From MGR-bin208 sp043779285 (lineage in GTDB: Bacteria; Bacteroidota; Bacteroidia; Chitinophagales; Chitinophagaceae), in NCBI GenBank assembly GCA_043779285.1, contig JAYWEL010000225.1, forward strand, positions 1 to 35,060: 35,060 bases of DNA. Direction: 5' to 3'. A program made the position numbers and the translations under genes. The notes beneath the pieces were generated by a model. That model searched no databases. It was not told where the DNA came from and saw only the letters and a program-made list of their open reading frames with translations. Shown in pieces: positions 22,869 through 30,986 of the stretch (position 1 is the stretch's first letter; every line of letters begins with the position of its first letter).

Positions 22869-23207
22869 ATGTATAAGATAAAATTCAATTTTGAACAAAA
22901 AGGGCTGGAACCGATAACGGTTGAGAATGCACAGGTTGGCCATAGTATTCTGGAAGTGGCGTTGTTAAATGATATTGATCTTCACCATAACTGTGGCGGT
23001 GTTTGCGCATGCAGCACCTGTCATGTGTACATAGAAAAAGGCGAGCATTTTATTGATGAAATAAATGACAAGGAAGAAGATTTTGTAGACAGAGCCCGTA
23101 ATCCACGGATCAATTCCAGGTTGGGATGTCAGTGTCTCTTACTGGAGGGCCGTGGAGAAATTGAAGTCAGAATTCCTGATCAATCATTAATACTGGGTGA
23201 AGAATAA
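22869..23207 (+). CDS. fdx: 2Fe-2S ferredoxin, adrenodoxin type
   Basis: The 112-residue electron carrier has cluster ligands Cys42, Cys48 and Cys51 (NCGGVCACSTCHV) and Cys87 (RLGCQC). The upstream extension of the open frame is discarded because ATG 22869 matches the family start (MYKIKFNF). The spacing of the ligands and the SRLGCQ motif are those of Isc-type ferredoxins that feed electrons to Fe-S cluster assembly. The next gene, iscX, supports that role. The other isc or suf genes are not here. Confidence 0.92.
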   Translation: MYKIKFNFEQKGLEPITVENAQVGHSILEVALLNDIDLHHNCGGVCACSTCHVYIEKGEHFIDEINDKEEDFVDRARNPRINSRLGCQCLLLEGRGEIEVRIPDQSLILGEE

Positions 23208-23238
23208 TCAAATAGTTAAAAAATTATACAACACGAAT

Positions 23239-23481
23239 ATGAGTCAATACGAACCACCGATAAACTGGAGCGATTATGAAGATATTGCTATTAAATTGCA
23301 CGAAAAATTCGGCGATGATTTCAATGAAGGCAAAATCTACCGTATTCGTTTCACCGAACTGATTGAGTGGGTTTTGAGTTTGCCGCATTTCGAAGGCAAG
23401 CGGGAAGATTGTAATGAAGGTCATTTGGAAAGAATTCAGAGCGAATGGGTTTACGAATGGAGAAGTAATAAAGAAAATTAA
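23239..23481 (+). CDS. iscX: Fe-S cluster assembly protein IscX
   Basis: The 80-residue protein carries the IscX motif set: INWSDYEDIAIKLHEKFGDDF, RFTELIEWVLSLPHFEG and LERIQSEWVYEW, with the family's high Asp/Glu content. IscX binds the cysteine desulfurase IscS and iron and tunes cluster assembly. It is slightly longer than the ~66 residues in E. coli. ATG 23239 is chosen over upstream codons that overlap ferredoxin. It is the partner of the ferredoxin 31 bp upstream. Confidence 0.88.
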   Translation: MSQYEPPINWSDYEDIAIKLHEKFGDDFNEGKIYRIRFTELIEWVLSLPHFEGKREDCNEGHLERIQSEWVYEWRSNKEN

Positions 23482-23500
23482 TTTTAAAATAATCCAAACC

Positions 23501-24016
23501 ATGCTTGAACGGTTTAAAAAAATTACCTGTTTTATTTTCGATATGGACGGTGTATTGACCGACGGAACAATCCTGGTATTGAATGACGGTCAGCATGCAA
23601 GGAAAATGAGTATTAAAGATGGGTTTGCACTCCAACTGGCCATCAAAAAAGGATATGCTATACTGGTTGTATCGGGCTCCAATTCGGATGCGGTCGTTCA
23701 ACGTTTACAAAAACTGGGTGTCACTGAAGTGCACATGGGCATATTGGATAAGAAACAATTAGTCGCCGATTATCTGATAAAAAATAATCTTCATTGGGAA
23801 AATGTACTGGTTATGGGAGATGATATTCCTGATCTTGAAATTTTAAAAGAGGCCGGTCTTTCTTGTTGTCCCTTAGATGCTGTACCGGAAGTAAGGACAA
23901 TATCACATTACATATCTGCTAGGAATGGAGGCGATGCCTGTGTAAGGGATGTCATTGAAAAAGTTTTACGCTGCAACGATCATTGGAGTTTTGATAAAGA
24001 AATTGCTTCTGCTTAA
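23501..24016 (+). CDS. kdsC: 3-deoxy-D-manno-octulosonate 8-phosphate phosphatase
   Basis: The 171-residue HAD phosphatase of the C0 (capless) KdsC type makes KDO for lipopolysaccharide. The nucleophile and acid are in FIFDMDGVLTDG, with VSGSNSD, the Lys in ILDKKQLVADYL and the metal-binding VMGDDIPDLEIL. The C-terminal RNGGDACVRDVIEKVL is the tail that closes over neighbouring active sites in the tetramer. Start is ATG 23501; the longer frame overlaps iscX. Other KDO genes are not in the window. Confidence 0.92.
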   Translation: MLERFKKITCFIFDMDGVLTDGTILVLNDGQHARKMSIKDGFALQLAIKKGYAILVVSGSNSDAVVQRLQKLGVTEVHMGILDKKQLVADYLIKNNLHWENVLVMGDDIPDLEILKEAGLSCCPLDAVPEVRTISHYISARNGGDACVRDVIEKVLRCNDHWSFDKEIASA

Positions 24017-24053
24017 TTTCATCCCACAATAGTTTTATCTTACAAAAAAAAGC

Positions 24054-24998
24054 ATGAGATTGATCGCCGCCTTCATCCAGTTAATCAGGCTGCCGAATCT
24101 TATTTTTATTGCACTCACGCAATATCTTTTTCACTTCGCTATAGTTTTACCTTTATTTAAAAATCAGGGAATAGAACCGATTTTTTCCTGGTCTTTATTG
24201 ACCCTGTTAATTTTTTCTTCCGTTTTGATTGCCGCCGCCGGATATATCATCAATGATTATTTCGATATCAATATTGACCTGGTTAATAAGCCACATAAAA
24301 ATGTAATTGATGCAATCATCAATCGCCGATGGGCCATGTTTTGGCATTCGCTGCTTTCTTTCATAGGTGTAGCAATAGGTTTTTTTGTTGGCTGGAAAAT
24401 AAATATCTGGTGGATCGGACCGGCGAATTTTTTATGTAGCTTTTTTTTATTTACCTATTCTACTACATTTAAAAAGAGATTATTACTAGGTAATATTATT
24501 ATTTCTTTACTCACCGGATGGACCGTTGCATTGATTGGCCTGTCTAATTTTTATCTTGTTTATTTTCACAAACCGTTATTTGGAGATATTGAAAATGACA
24601 AACTTTTCCGCTTAACCATACTCTATTCAGCATTTGCTTTTATTATTTCATTAATACGTGAAGCCGTCAAGGATATGGAAGATATTGAAGGAGATCGAAA
24701 ATTTGGATGTACAACCTTACCCATCAAATGGGGGATGAATGCGGCGAGGATTTATGTAGTATTGTGGCTATCTGTATTGATGGCCATACTGTTTATTTTA
24801 CTGGCTTATGTTTTACAATATAAGTGGTGGTGGCTTGATCTGTATACTTTATTGCTCATAATAATTCCGTTGGTATTTACGTTGGTCAAAATTCAAAAAG
24901 CCAGGGTTGCAAAAGATTATCATGCGTTAAGTTCATTAACAAAAGGGATCATGTTTGCAGGCATACTCTCCATGATTTTCTTCAAATTCTATTTATAA
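24054..24998 (+). CDS. UbiA-family prenyltransferase (geranylgeranylglycerol-phosphate geranylgeranyltransferase-like)
   Basis: The 314-residue integral membrane enzyme has about eight to nine hydrophobic segments. The first Asp-rich motif is NDYFDINIDLVNKPHK and the second is REAVKDMEDIEGDRKFGCTTL, both of which bind Mg2+ and prenyl diphosphate. Bacteroidota proteins of this type are usually annotated as geranylgeranylglycerol-phosphate geranylgeranyltransferase, but quinone or heme prenylation cannot be excluded from the sequence. It shares an operon with kdsC and maf (one base before maf). Confidence 0.87.
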   Translation: MRLIAAFIQLIRLPNLIFIALTQYLFHFAIVLPLFKNQGIEPIFSWSLLTLLIFSSVLIAAAGYIINDYFDINIDLVNKPHKNVIDAIINRRWAMFWHSLLSFIGVAIGFFVGWKINIWWIGPANFLCSFFLFTYSTTFKKRLLLGNIIISLLTGWTVALIGLSNFYLVYFHKPLFGDIENDKLFRLTILYSAFAFIISLIREAVKDMEDIEGDRKFGCTTLPIKWGMNAARIYVVLWLSVLMAILFILLAYVLQYKWWWLDLYTLLLIIIPLVFTLVKIQKARVAKDYHALSSLTKGIMFAGILSMIFFKFYL

Positions 24999-24999
24999 T

Positions 25000-25566
25000 A
25001 TGGATCAACCAATTATACTTGCTTCTCAATCTCCCCGTCGTAAACAATTATTGGAATGGGCAGAAATTCCATTTGAAGTTATTGTTGTAGAAACAGATGA
25101 ATCGCATCCTGAAAATTTAAGCCTGGAAGAAATTGCATTTCATATTGCAACAAATAAAGCATTGGCAGTAAAGCCGATGGTTGACGAAAACGCCATCATT
25201 CTGGCAGCGGATACTATGGTTGTATTAAATGATCGAATCATCAACAAACCAATAGACCGTATAGATGCTATTCAAATTTTATCATCTCTATCCGGGCAAA
25301 TACACCAGGTAATTACGGCTGTTTGCATCATACAAAAAGATAAGAAAACCTGCTTCGCAGATATAACCGAAGTTGAATTTCATGAGCTGACTTCTGAACA
25401 AATTGAATTCTACGTAGACAAATACAAACCTTACGACAAGGCCGGTGCTTATGCCATCCAGGAATGGATAGGCGTTGTAGGTATCAAATCAGTTTCCGGT
25501 GATTTCTATAATGTGATGGGCTTGCCGGTAAGCAGGGTAGTTAGGGAATTGGAAAAATTTGGATGA
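25000..25566 (+). CDS. maf: Maf-family nucleotide pyrophosphatase
   Basis: The 188-residue protein contains the SQSPRRKQLLEWAEI phosphate loop, ILAADTMVVLNDRIINKP, the conserved Gly-Gln of LSGQIHQVITAV and the helix YDKAGAYAIQEWIG. Maf proteins hydrolyse dTTP/UTP or modified nucleotides and curb cell division. YDKAGAYAIQ marks the dTTP/UTP pyrophosphatase (YhdE) subfamily. The ATG follows the previous stop by one base, so it is probably translationally coupled. Confidence 0.93.
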   Translation: MDQPIILASQSPRRKQLLEWAEIPFEVIVVETDESHPENLSLEEIAFHIATNKALAVKPMVDENAIILAADTMVVLNDRIINKPIDRIDAIQILSSLSGQIHQVITAVCIIQKDKKTCFADITEVEFHELTSEQIEFYVDKYKPYDKAGAYAIQEWIGVVGIKSVSGDFYNVMGLPVSRVVRELEKFG

Positions 25567-25650
25567 AATAACACTCAATGACTAAAATTTATTTCCATTG
25601 CTTTTGATTACAAACAATCTGCATTATCTTAAGTAATCATTCATTAAGTT

Positions 25651-26913
25651 ATGAACGAAAACTTACTTCAATTTATCTGGCAGTTTCAATATTTTTCTAA
25701 AACGGAAATGGAAACGAATAGTCACGAACTGCTTCAAATTATTCATAGTGGTCATCATAACAGAAACCAAGGTCCTGATTTTTCAGATGCCCGTTTGTTA
25801 ATCGGAAACACCGTTTGGGCCGGATCAGTAGAAGTACATATCAAATCATCCGATTGGAAAAAACATCATCACCAGCAGGATAGCCGATACGAAAACGTAA
25901 TCCTGCATGTGGTATGGGAAGATGATAAACAGGGGCCTTTATCCATTCCAGTTTTTGAATTAAAAAACAAAGTATCTACTATTTTATTAAAAAAATATGA
26001 AGAACTGATGAACTCGGCTTCTTTTATTCCATGTGAAAAAAGCATATTGACTGTAAAAGAAATTACTCTTCAAAATTGGAAAGAAAGACTGTTGGCAGAA
26101 AGACTTATTAGAAAAACAGACCTTGCCAGATCATTTTTGCAAGAAACCAATCATCATTGGGAGGAAATATTCTGGTGGATGCTTGCCCGCAATTTTGGCA
26201 ATAAATTAAATACAGATGCTTTCGAACAGATAGCCCGGTCTGTTTCTGTCAATTTGCTGGCAAAACATAAATCGAATATTATTCAATTAGAAGCCTTGCT
26301 ATTGGGGCTTGCCGGGCTTCTTAAAAATGAATTCAATGATGTTTATCCTAAAACTCTTCAGCAAGAATATCTTTTTTTGAAAAAGAAATATAAACTCAAG
26401 GAAATAATAGATCCGTTAAACTTTCTGCGCACCCGGCCGGGGAATTTTCCTACAATCCGATTGGCACAATTAGCCATGCTTATTCATCATGCTGTTCATT
26501 TGTTTTCTAAAATCAAAGAGGCCGAAGATCTAAATGAAGTTAGTAAATGGTTCAACATTACGGCAAGTGCATACTGGAATGTCCATTACCGATTTGATGA
26601 ATCTTCCACGTTCAAAAAGAAAAATATTGGCAAATCCTTTATTGAAAATATTTTCATTAATACCATCATACCTGTACTCTTCGCTTATGGCGAATTGCAC
26701 GATAATAATCAATATAAAGACAAAGCCATCAAATGGCTCGAGCAATTGGATGCCGAAAAAAATGTGATCACAAAAGGCTTTGTCAGACTGGGTTTGCAGA
26801 ACAGGAATGCATTTGACTCACAGGCATTACTTGAAATGAAAAATGAATATTGTAATAAAAAAAAATGCCTACAATGTGCTGTTGGAAACGCTTTATTGAA
26901 AGCTGACTCATGA
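25651..26913 (+). CDS. DUF2851-family protein
   Basis: The 420-residue conserved protein begins NENLLQFIWQFQYFSK and contains the family blocks HHNRNQGPDFSDARLLIGNTVWAGSVE, the DWKKHHHQQDSRYENVILHVVW run and IPVFELKNKV. Toward the end it has a Cys motif (NKKKCLQCAVGNALL). It is widespread in Bacteroidota and has no known function. The acidic and His residues in the first half suggest a nuclease-like metal centre, but this is only a guess. The stop TGA is directly followed by the stop of the converging OsmC gene. Confidence 0.9.
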   Translation: MNENLLQFIWQFQYFSKTEMETNSHELLQIIHSGHHNRNQGPDFSDARLLIGNTVWAGSVEVHIKSSDWKKHHHQQDSRYENVILHVVWEDDKQGPLSIPVFELKNKVSTILLKKYEELMNSASFIPCEKSILTVKEITLQNWKERLLAERLIRKTDLARSFLQETNHHWEEIFWWMLARNFGNKLNTDAFEQIARSVSVNLLAKHKSNIIQLEALLLGLAGLLKNEFNDVYPKTLQQEYLFLKKKYKLKEIIDPLNFLRTRPGNFPTIRLAQLAMLIHHAVHLFSKIKEAEDLNEVSKWFNITASAYWNVHYRFDESSTFKKKNIGKSFIENIFINTIIPVLFAYGELHDNNQYKDKAIKWLEQLDAEKNVITKGFVRLGLQNRNAFDSQALLEMKNEYCNKKKCLQCAVGNALLKADS

Positions 26914-27330
26914 TTATTCACCCCAGATTCCCCAATCAACTTTTACTGAAATTTCCGGATGCAGACTTAATTGTACCGGACAGGTATTGGCTGTATTAAT
27001 GAAGATCACTTTTTTTTTTTCGTCCAAAGTGGATAATGAATCCGGTAAATGAAATGTCAGGTTTATTGCGCCAATCCTCCTGGGATTTGCTATCATAATT
27101 TTTTCTACGTCTATTTTGATACCCGTCAAATCAATATTCATGGCATGGGCTTTAATACCCATTACCGTAACCATACAGGTTGCCAGAGAAGTGGCCATCA
27201 GATCGGTTGGCGAAAACCGTTCTCCCTTCCCATAATTATCAACCGGGGCATCTGTATCGAAACTGGATCCTGATGGAAGATGTGTGCAGGTAGTTCTTAA
27301 CTCCCCTTTATAAATTACCTTTGATGTCAT
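26914..27330 (-). CDS. OsmC-family peroxiredoxin-like protein
   Basis: The 138-residue protein shows the OsmC fold with the two catalytic cysteines, Cys52 in MATSLATCMVTVMGI and Cys115-116 region in NTANTCPVQLSLHPE. The long helix following the first Cys and the GKGERFSPTDLM loop are typical. These enzymes reduce organic hydroperoxides with thiol cofactors. It stands alone and converges on DUF2851 with no intergenic base. Confidence 0.9.
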   Translation of the reverse strand: MTSKVIYKGELRTTCTHLPSGSSFDTDAPVDNYGKGERFSPTDLMATSLATCMVTVMGIKAHAMNIDLTGIKIDVEKIMIANPRRIGAINLTFHLPDSLSTLDEKKKVIFINTANTCPVQLSLHPEISVKVDWGIWGE

Positions 27331-27382
27331 TACTAATTTTTGCCTAAATTTACGTCAGTTATAATTCACCAAGTAATATGCC

Positions 27383-28174
27383 ATGAAAAAACTCTTTATA
27401 CTTTTTATATTAACATCTTTTACATGTAGTTTATATGCTCAGGATGCAAAGGAAAAAAAGGAGCAGAAAAAAGCAGAAAAAAGAGAAAAAATTAATGCAA
27501 TGATCAGGCAGGAAGAAGAAGGAGTGTTGGTTTTTTCCAAACAAAGTATATTCGGCATATTCCTTCGGTCAAATGGATATGGGTTTAATTATGAAAAAGG
27601 AAAAATGAAATCCCTAACCAGTTCAAATATATTTGGATTTGAATTTTCTGAAATCAAACATTTAAAAGAAGATAAATTACCAAACGGCAGCTTTACTTTT
27701 GGCAACCCCTATATCTATGGTAAAATAAATAATTTCTACCAACTTAAACTGGGATTTGGACAACAGCGTATGTTGGGACAGAAAGGAAACAAAAATGGCA
27801 TTGCTGTGTCAGCAGTTTATTCCGGTGGACTTACTATTGGTATGTTGCGACCATATTATTTGGAAGTACAAACGCAGGGTAATACGGCAAAATTCATCAG
27901 TTATAAACAAGATAGTACGGCATTCCTGAATGGTTTCATAATTGGTGGCGGAGGATTTGATAAAGGTTGGAATGAAATAGAATTTAAACCAGGAGTTTAT
28001 GCTAAAGGGGCTCTGCGTTTTGATTATGGCCGTTTCAACGAAGTAGTTTCCGGCATAGAACTTGGCCTTAGTATAGAAGCATATGGAGATAAAATTCCCA
28101 TCATGGCTCATTCAAAAGAACAACAACTATTCTTTCAGGGACATATTGCAATCCTGTTTGGTCACCGAAAGTAA
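27383..28174 (+). CDS. Secreted or outer-membrane protein of unknown function
   Basis: The protein has 263 residues. A signal peptide (MKKLFILFILTSFTCSLYA, cut before QDAK) is followed by a Lys/Glu-rich charged helix (~20-50). Beta-rich sequence comes next, with alternating aromatic and polar residues: KQSIFGIFLRSNGYGFNYEKG, YQLKLGFGQQRMLG, GIAVSAVYSGGLTIGMLRPY, KPGVYAKGALRFDYGRF, IELGLSIEAYG. It ends LFFQGHIAILFGHRK. This pattern fits a small outer-membrane barrel conserved in Bacteroidota. No specific family is recognised. The lipA promoter's -33 box lies within its last codons. Confidence 0.72.
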   Translation: MKKLFILFILTSFTCSLYAQDAKEKKEQKKAEKREKINAMIRQEEEGVLVFSKQSIFGIFLRSNGYGFNYEKGKMKSLTSSNIFGFEFSEIKHLKEDKLPNGSFTFGNPYIYGKINNFYQLKLGFGQQRMLGQKGNKNGIAVSAVYSGGLTIGMLRPYYLEVQTQGNTAKFISYKQDSTAFLNGFIIGGGGFDKGWNEIEFKPGVYAKGALRFDYGRFNEVVSGIELGLSIEAYGDKIPIMAHSKEQQLFFQGHIAILFGHRK

Positions 28175-28188
28175 TCGGCTTATTTTTG
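28157..28188 (+). promoter_or_regulatory. Bacteroidota promoter for lipA
   Basis: TTTG (28157-28160), a 20-bp spacer and TATTTTTG (28181-28188) match the consensus exactly. Transcription would begin near 28194, giving a leader of about 70 nt. Confidence 0.6.
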
Positions 28189-28262
28189 TCCACATTTTCA
28201 ACGAAACCAATTAGGAATACACTTAAATTGTTTTCGTCATTCAAAAAATCTGAATTTTTGGT

Positions 28263-29192
28263 ATGATAGAACTTCCGGTTATTTCGGGTGTAGTAGAGGC
28301 AAAGCTTAAAAAACCAGACTGGCTACGAGTTAAACTCCCCATCGGCGAAAACTATAAACATGTACGTGGCCTGGTTGACAAGCATAAATTACATACCATT
28401 TGCGAAAGCGGTAATTGCCCGAATATGGGTGAATGTTGGGGTGAAGGCACTGCAACATTTATGATATTGGGTAATACCTGTACACGAAGCTGTGGTTTTT
28501 GTGCTGTAGCTACGGGCCGTCCAGATCCGATTGACTGGGATGAACCTCAACGTGTAGCCGAAGCAATAAACCTAATGAAAGTGAAACATGCTGTCATTAC
28601 TTCTGTTGATAGGGATGAAATAAAAGATGGTGGATCAATTATTTGGTATAATACCATTAAAGCAATCAAATCTTTAAATCCGGATACCACTTTAGAAACA
28701 TTGATTCCGGATTTTAAAGGAGAAAAAGAAAATATTCAACGGATAATAGAAGCTGCTCCTGAAGTGGTTTCGCATAATATTGAAACGGTAGAAAGATTAA
28801 CCCGCCAGGTTCGTATTCAGGCAAAATACTGGCGGAGTATGGATGTAATCAAAACCTTGAAAGAAGGCGGCATGCGTACCAAAAGTGGCATCATGCTTGG
28901 TCTTGGCGAAACTTTGGATGAAGTGAAACAAACCATGAAGGATTTGCATAATGCCGGTACCGATGTTATTACCATTGGGCAATATTTGCAACCAACGAAA
29001 AAACATTTAGCAGTTGTACGATTTGTTCACCCCGATGAGTTTGCTGAACTCCGCGAATTTGGATACAACATCGGATTAGATTATGTAGAAAGCGGACCAC
29101 TGGTTCGATCTTCTTACCACAGCGAACGCCATGTATTTCCCGGTCTTGGAAGAAAAGAATGGGAAGCGTCAAAATTATCAACAGCAGTATAA
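28263..29192 (+). CDS. lipA: Lipoyl synthase
   Basis: The 309-residue radical-SAM enzyme inserts two sulfurs into octanoyl groups on E2 and GcvH proteins. The auxiliary cluster ligands are Cys47, Cys52 and Cys58 (CESGNCPNMGEC). The radical-SAM cluster ligands are Cys73, Cys77 and Cys80 (CTRSCGFC). The C-terminal RSSYHSERH carries the conserved serine ligand of the auxiliary cluster. It is complete and of normal length. It supplies the cofactor to the pyruvate dehydrogenase complex whose E1-beta is also in this window. Confidence 0.95.
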   Translation: MIELPVISGVVEAKLKKPDWLRVKLPIGENYKHVRGLVDKHKLHTICESGNCPNMGECWGEGTATFMILGNTCTRSCGFCAVATGRPDPIDWDEPQRVAEAINLMKVKHAVITSVDRDEIKDGGSIIWYNTIKAIKSLNPDTTLETLIPDFKGEKENIQRIIEAAPEVVSHNIETVERLTRQVRIQAKYWRSMDVIKTLKEGGMRTKSGIMLGLGETLDEVKQTMKDLHNAGTDVITIGQYLQPTKKHLAVVRFVHPDEFAELREFGYNIGLDYVESGPLVRSSYHSERHVFPGLGRKEWEASKLSTAV

Positions 29193-29199
29193 TTTATAT

Positions 29200-30153
29200 A
29201 TGATTAAACAAATAATATTTGGAGTAATACTAACGGGTATTGCTCCTTTTTGTTTTGGCCAATTAAGCTGGCAAAATGTTGACAGTTTGTATCAGCCACT
29301 TCCAAAATCTTTTCATGTTTATAAAACTGAAAGTCAGATGAATGGCAAAGCCAATATTGCTTATTATGTTGAAGTTGATTTGAAAGATAAAAACCTGAGT
29401 TTCATTGCCGATACAAGCTTTAATAGAAGATTAACTCCCAACCAGTTTTTTGAAAAAAATAATCAACCAATCCTGGTCGTAAACACAAGTTTCTTTTCAT
29501 TTGCTACTAATCATAATTTAAATGTTGTGGTAAATAACAGAAGTCTTTTGAGTTATAATATTCATTCTACTGCTTTGAAAGGTAAGGATACACTAATGTA
29601 TAGTCACTCGTTTGGCAGTGCCATGGGAATTTCTAAAAATAGAAAAGCAGATGTTGCCTGGCTTTTTACTGATTCAATGAAAAGGTTTTCTTATGCAAGT
29701 CAGCATATCGTAAAAGCAAATAATGATTCATTAAATAAAATTGAATTTTCAACAGTGAGACGTAACCGTTCATTCAAAAAATGGAAAATGCAAACGGCTG
29801 TTGGCGGAGGTCCGGTTCTTTTACAAAATGGGGAAATTAAAATTTCTAATAACGAGGAAATGAAGTTTGCAGGCAAAGCCATTGATGATAAACATCCAAG
29901 AACCGGTATGGGCCATACGAAAGACGGCAAATTGATTGTACTTGTAATTCAGGGTAGGTTTCCTTTTTTGGCCGAAGGAGCAACCTTAAATCAGGAAGCA
30001 CAAATATTTAAGGACCTTGGATGCCTGGAAGCGATCAACCTGGATGGAGGTGGTAGCAGTTGTTTGCTGATCAATGGGAAAGAAACCATCAAACCTTCTG
30101 ATGCAGCAGGACAGCGAGCAGTACCGGCTGTATTTATCATTAATAAATTATAA
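29200..30153 (+). CDS. Phosphodiester glycosidase (NAGPA-domain) family protein
   Basis: The protein has 317 residues from ATG 29200, seven bases after lipA. The signal sequence IIFGVILTGIAPFCFG predicts export. The catalytic domain shows FNRRLTPNQFFEKNNQPILVVN, AVGGGPVLLQNG, HPRTGMGHTKDGKLIVLVIQGR and the family hallmark EAINLDGGGSSCLLING. Homologues uncover mannose-6-phosphate or act on cell-wall phosphodiesters; the substrate here is unknown. The tight spacing to lipA suggests read-through rather than shared function. Confidence 0.88.
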   Translation: MIKQIIFGVILTGIAPFCFGQLSWQNVDSLYQPLPKSFHVYKTESQMNGKANIAYYVEVDLKDKNLSFIADTSFNRRLTPNQFFEKNNQPILVVNTSFFSFATNHNLNVVVNNRSLLSYNIHSTALKGKDTLMYSHSFGSAMGISKNRKADVAWLFTDSMKRFSYASQHIVKANNDSLNKIEFSTVRRNRSFKKWKMQTAVGGGPVLLQNGEIKISNNEEMKFAGKAIDDKHPRTGMGHTKDGKLIVLVIQGRFPFLAEGATLNQEAQIFKDLGCLEAINLDGGGSSCLLINGKETIKPSDAAGQRAVPAVFIINKL

Positions 30154-30271
30154 TATCTCTGGGTTTTGAGTTATTATAATTTTTTTAACACTCAAAACAT
30201 ATTTTTTTTCTCACAATTTTCATTGTTGGCACGATTTTCCATTTATCATATTGAACAAAAAAATTTAAATT

Positions 30272-30796
30272 ATGAAAAGGAATATCTTAATCTTATCAGC
30301 CATTTTATTTTCTGCCTCTGTTGCTTTTATCTCGTGTAGTAAAGATGATACTAAAGGCACATCAACATTGCATGTGCGTTTAACTGACGCACCCACAGCA
30401 TTTGAACAGGTAAATGTGGATATACGGGAAGTAAGAGTGAAATTCTCAGATGATACAACTTCAAACGGATGGGTTACATTGACTACCTACCCTGGAATTT
30501 ACAATTTACTGGCTTATCAAAATGGAGTTGATACTTTATTAGGTACCGGTGTATTTCCAACACAGGTTGTAAAAGAGATCCGTTTTGTATTAGGTCCAAA
30601 CAATACAATTAAAGATGCCGGAGTTGTTTATCCATTAACGATTCCGAGCGGTTCAGAATCAGGTTTAAAACTTAAAATTAATAAAGCATTAAATGCTACC
30701 CTGGAAACAATAATCATTGATTTTGATGCCGCATTATCTGTAAAAAAGGAAGGCCCCGGTGATTATAAATTAAGGCCCGTTTTAAAAATCAAATAA
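30272..30796 (+). CDS. DUF4382-domain lipoprotein
   Basis: The 174-residue protein starts with a lipoprotein signal (AILFSASVAFISC, Cys22). The mature part is the DUF4382 domain: LHVRLTDAPTAFEQVNVDIREVRV, YNLLAYQNGVDTLLGTG and VKEIRFVLGPNNTI. This is a beta-sandwich often found on the outer surface of Bacteroidota. The function is unknown. It is followed by a large hairpin that ends its transcript. Confidence 0.88.
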   Translation: MKRNILILSAILFSASVAFISCSKDDTKGTSTLHVRLTDAPTAFEQVNVDIREVRVKFSDDTTSNGWVTLTTYPGIYNLLAYQNGVDTLLGTGVFPTQVVKEIRFVLGPNNTIKDAGVVYPLTIPSGSESGLKLKINKALNATLETIIIDFDAALSVKKEGPGDYKLRPVLKIK

Positions 30797-30807
30797 TTCT
30801 ATTTAAC

Positions 30808-30975
30808 GAGGCTGTATCAAAAGTCATTTTAACCGCAAAGAACGCTAAGTGACCGCAAAGTACGCAAAGTACGCAAAGAACAATACGTTAGTAATCATTT
30901 CTTTGTGCCCTTAGCATTTTAATCTTCGCGTTCTTTGCGGTTTATTTTTCAACTTTTGATACAGCCTCTTTTTTT
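30808..30975. repeat. Large inverted-repeat hairpin between convergent genes
   Basis: A perfect 17-bp outer stem (30808-30824 with 30952-30968) and a perfect 15-bp inner stem (30831-30845 with 30928-30942) enclose ~80 bases. The left side contains short direct repeats of GTACGCAAA. A T-run follows the right arm. It can act as a terminator for the DUF4382 gene and for the ROK gene. The CGCAAAGAACG words are a common dispersed repeat in Bacteroidota. Confidence 0.85.
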
Positions 30976-30986
30976 ACTTCAACTTT

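Noticed and set aside
30226..30243. Possible sigma-54 promoter (TTGGCAC) upstream of the DUF4382 gene, attractive because a sigma-54-type regulator is present
   Set aside because: The -12 element does not match TTGCA at the required spacing.
30850..30880. Short tandem repeats GTACGCAAA that might be a CRISPR or iteron array
   Set aside because: Repeats are under 10 bp, without unique spacers, and lie inside one arm region of a large hairpin.
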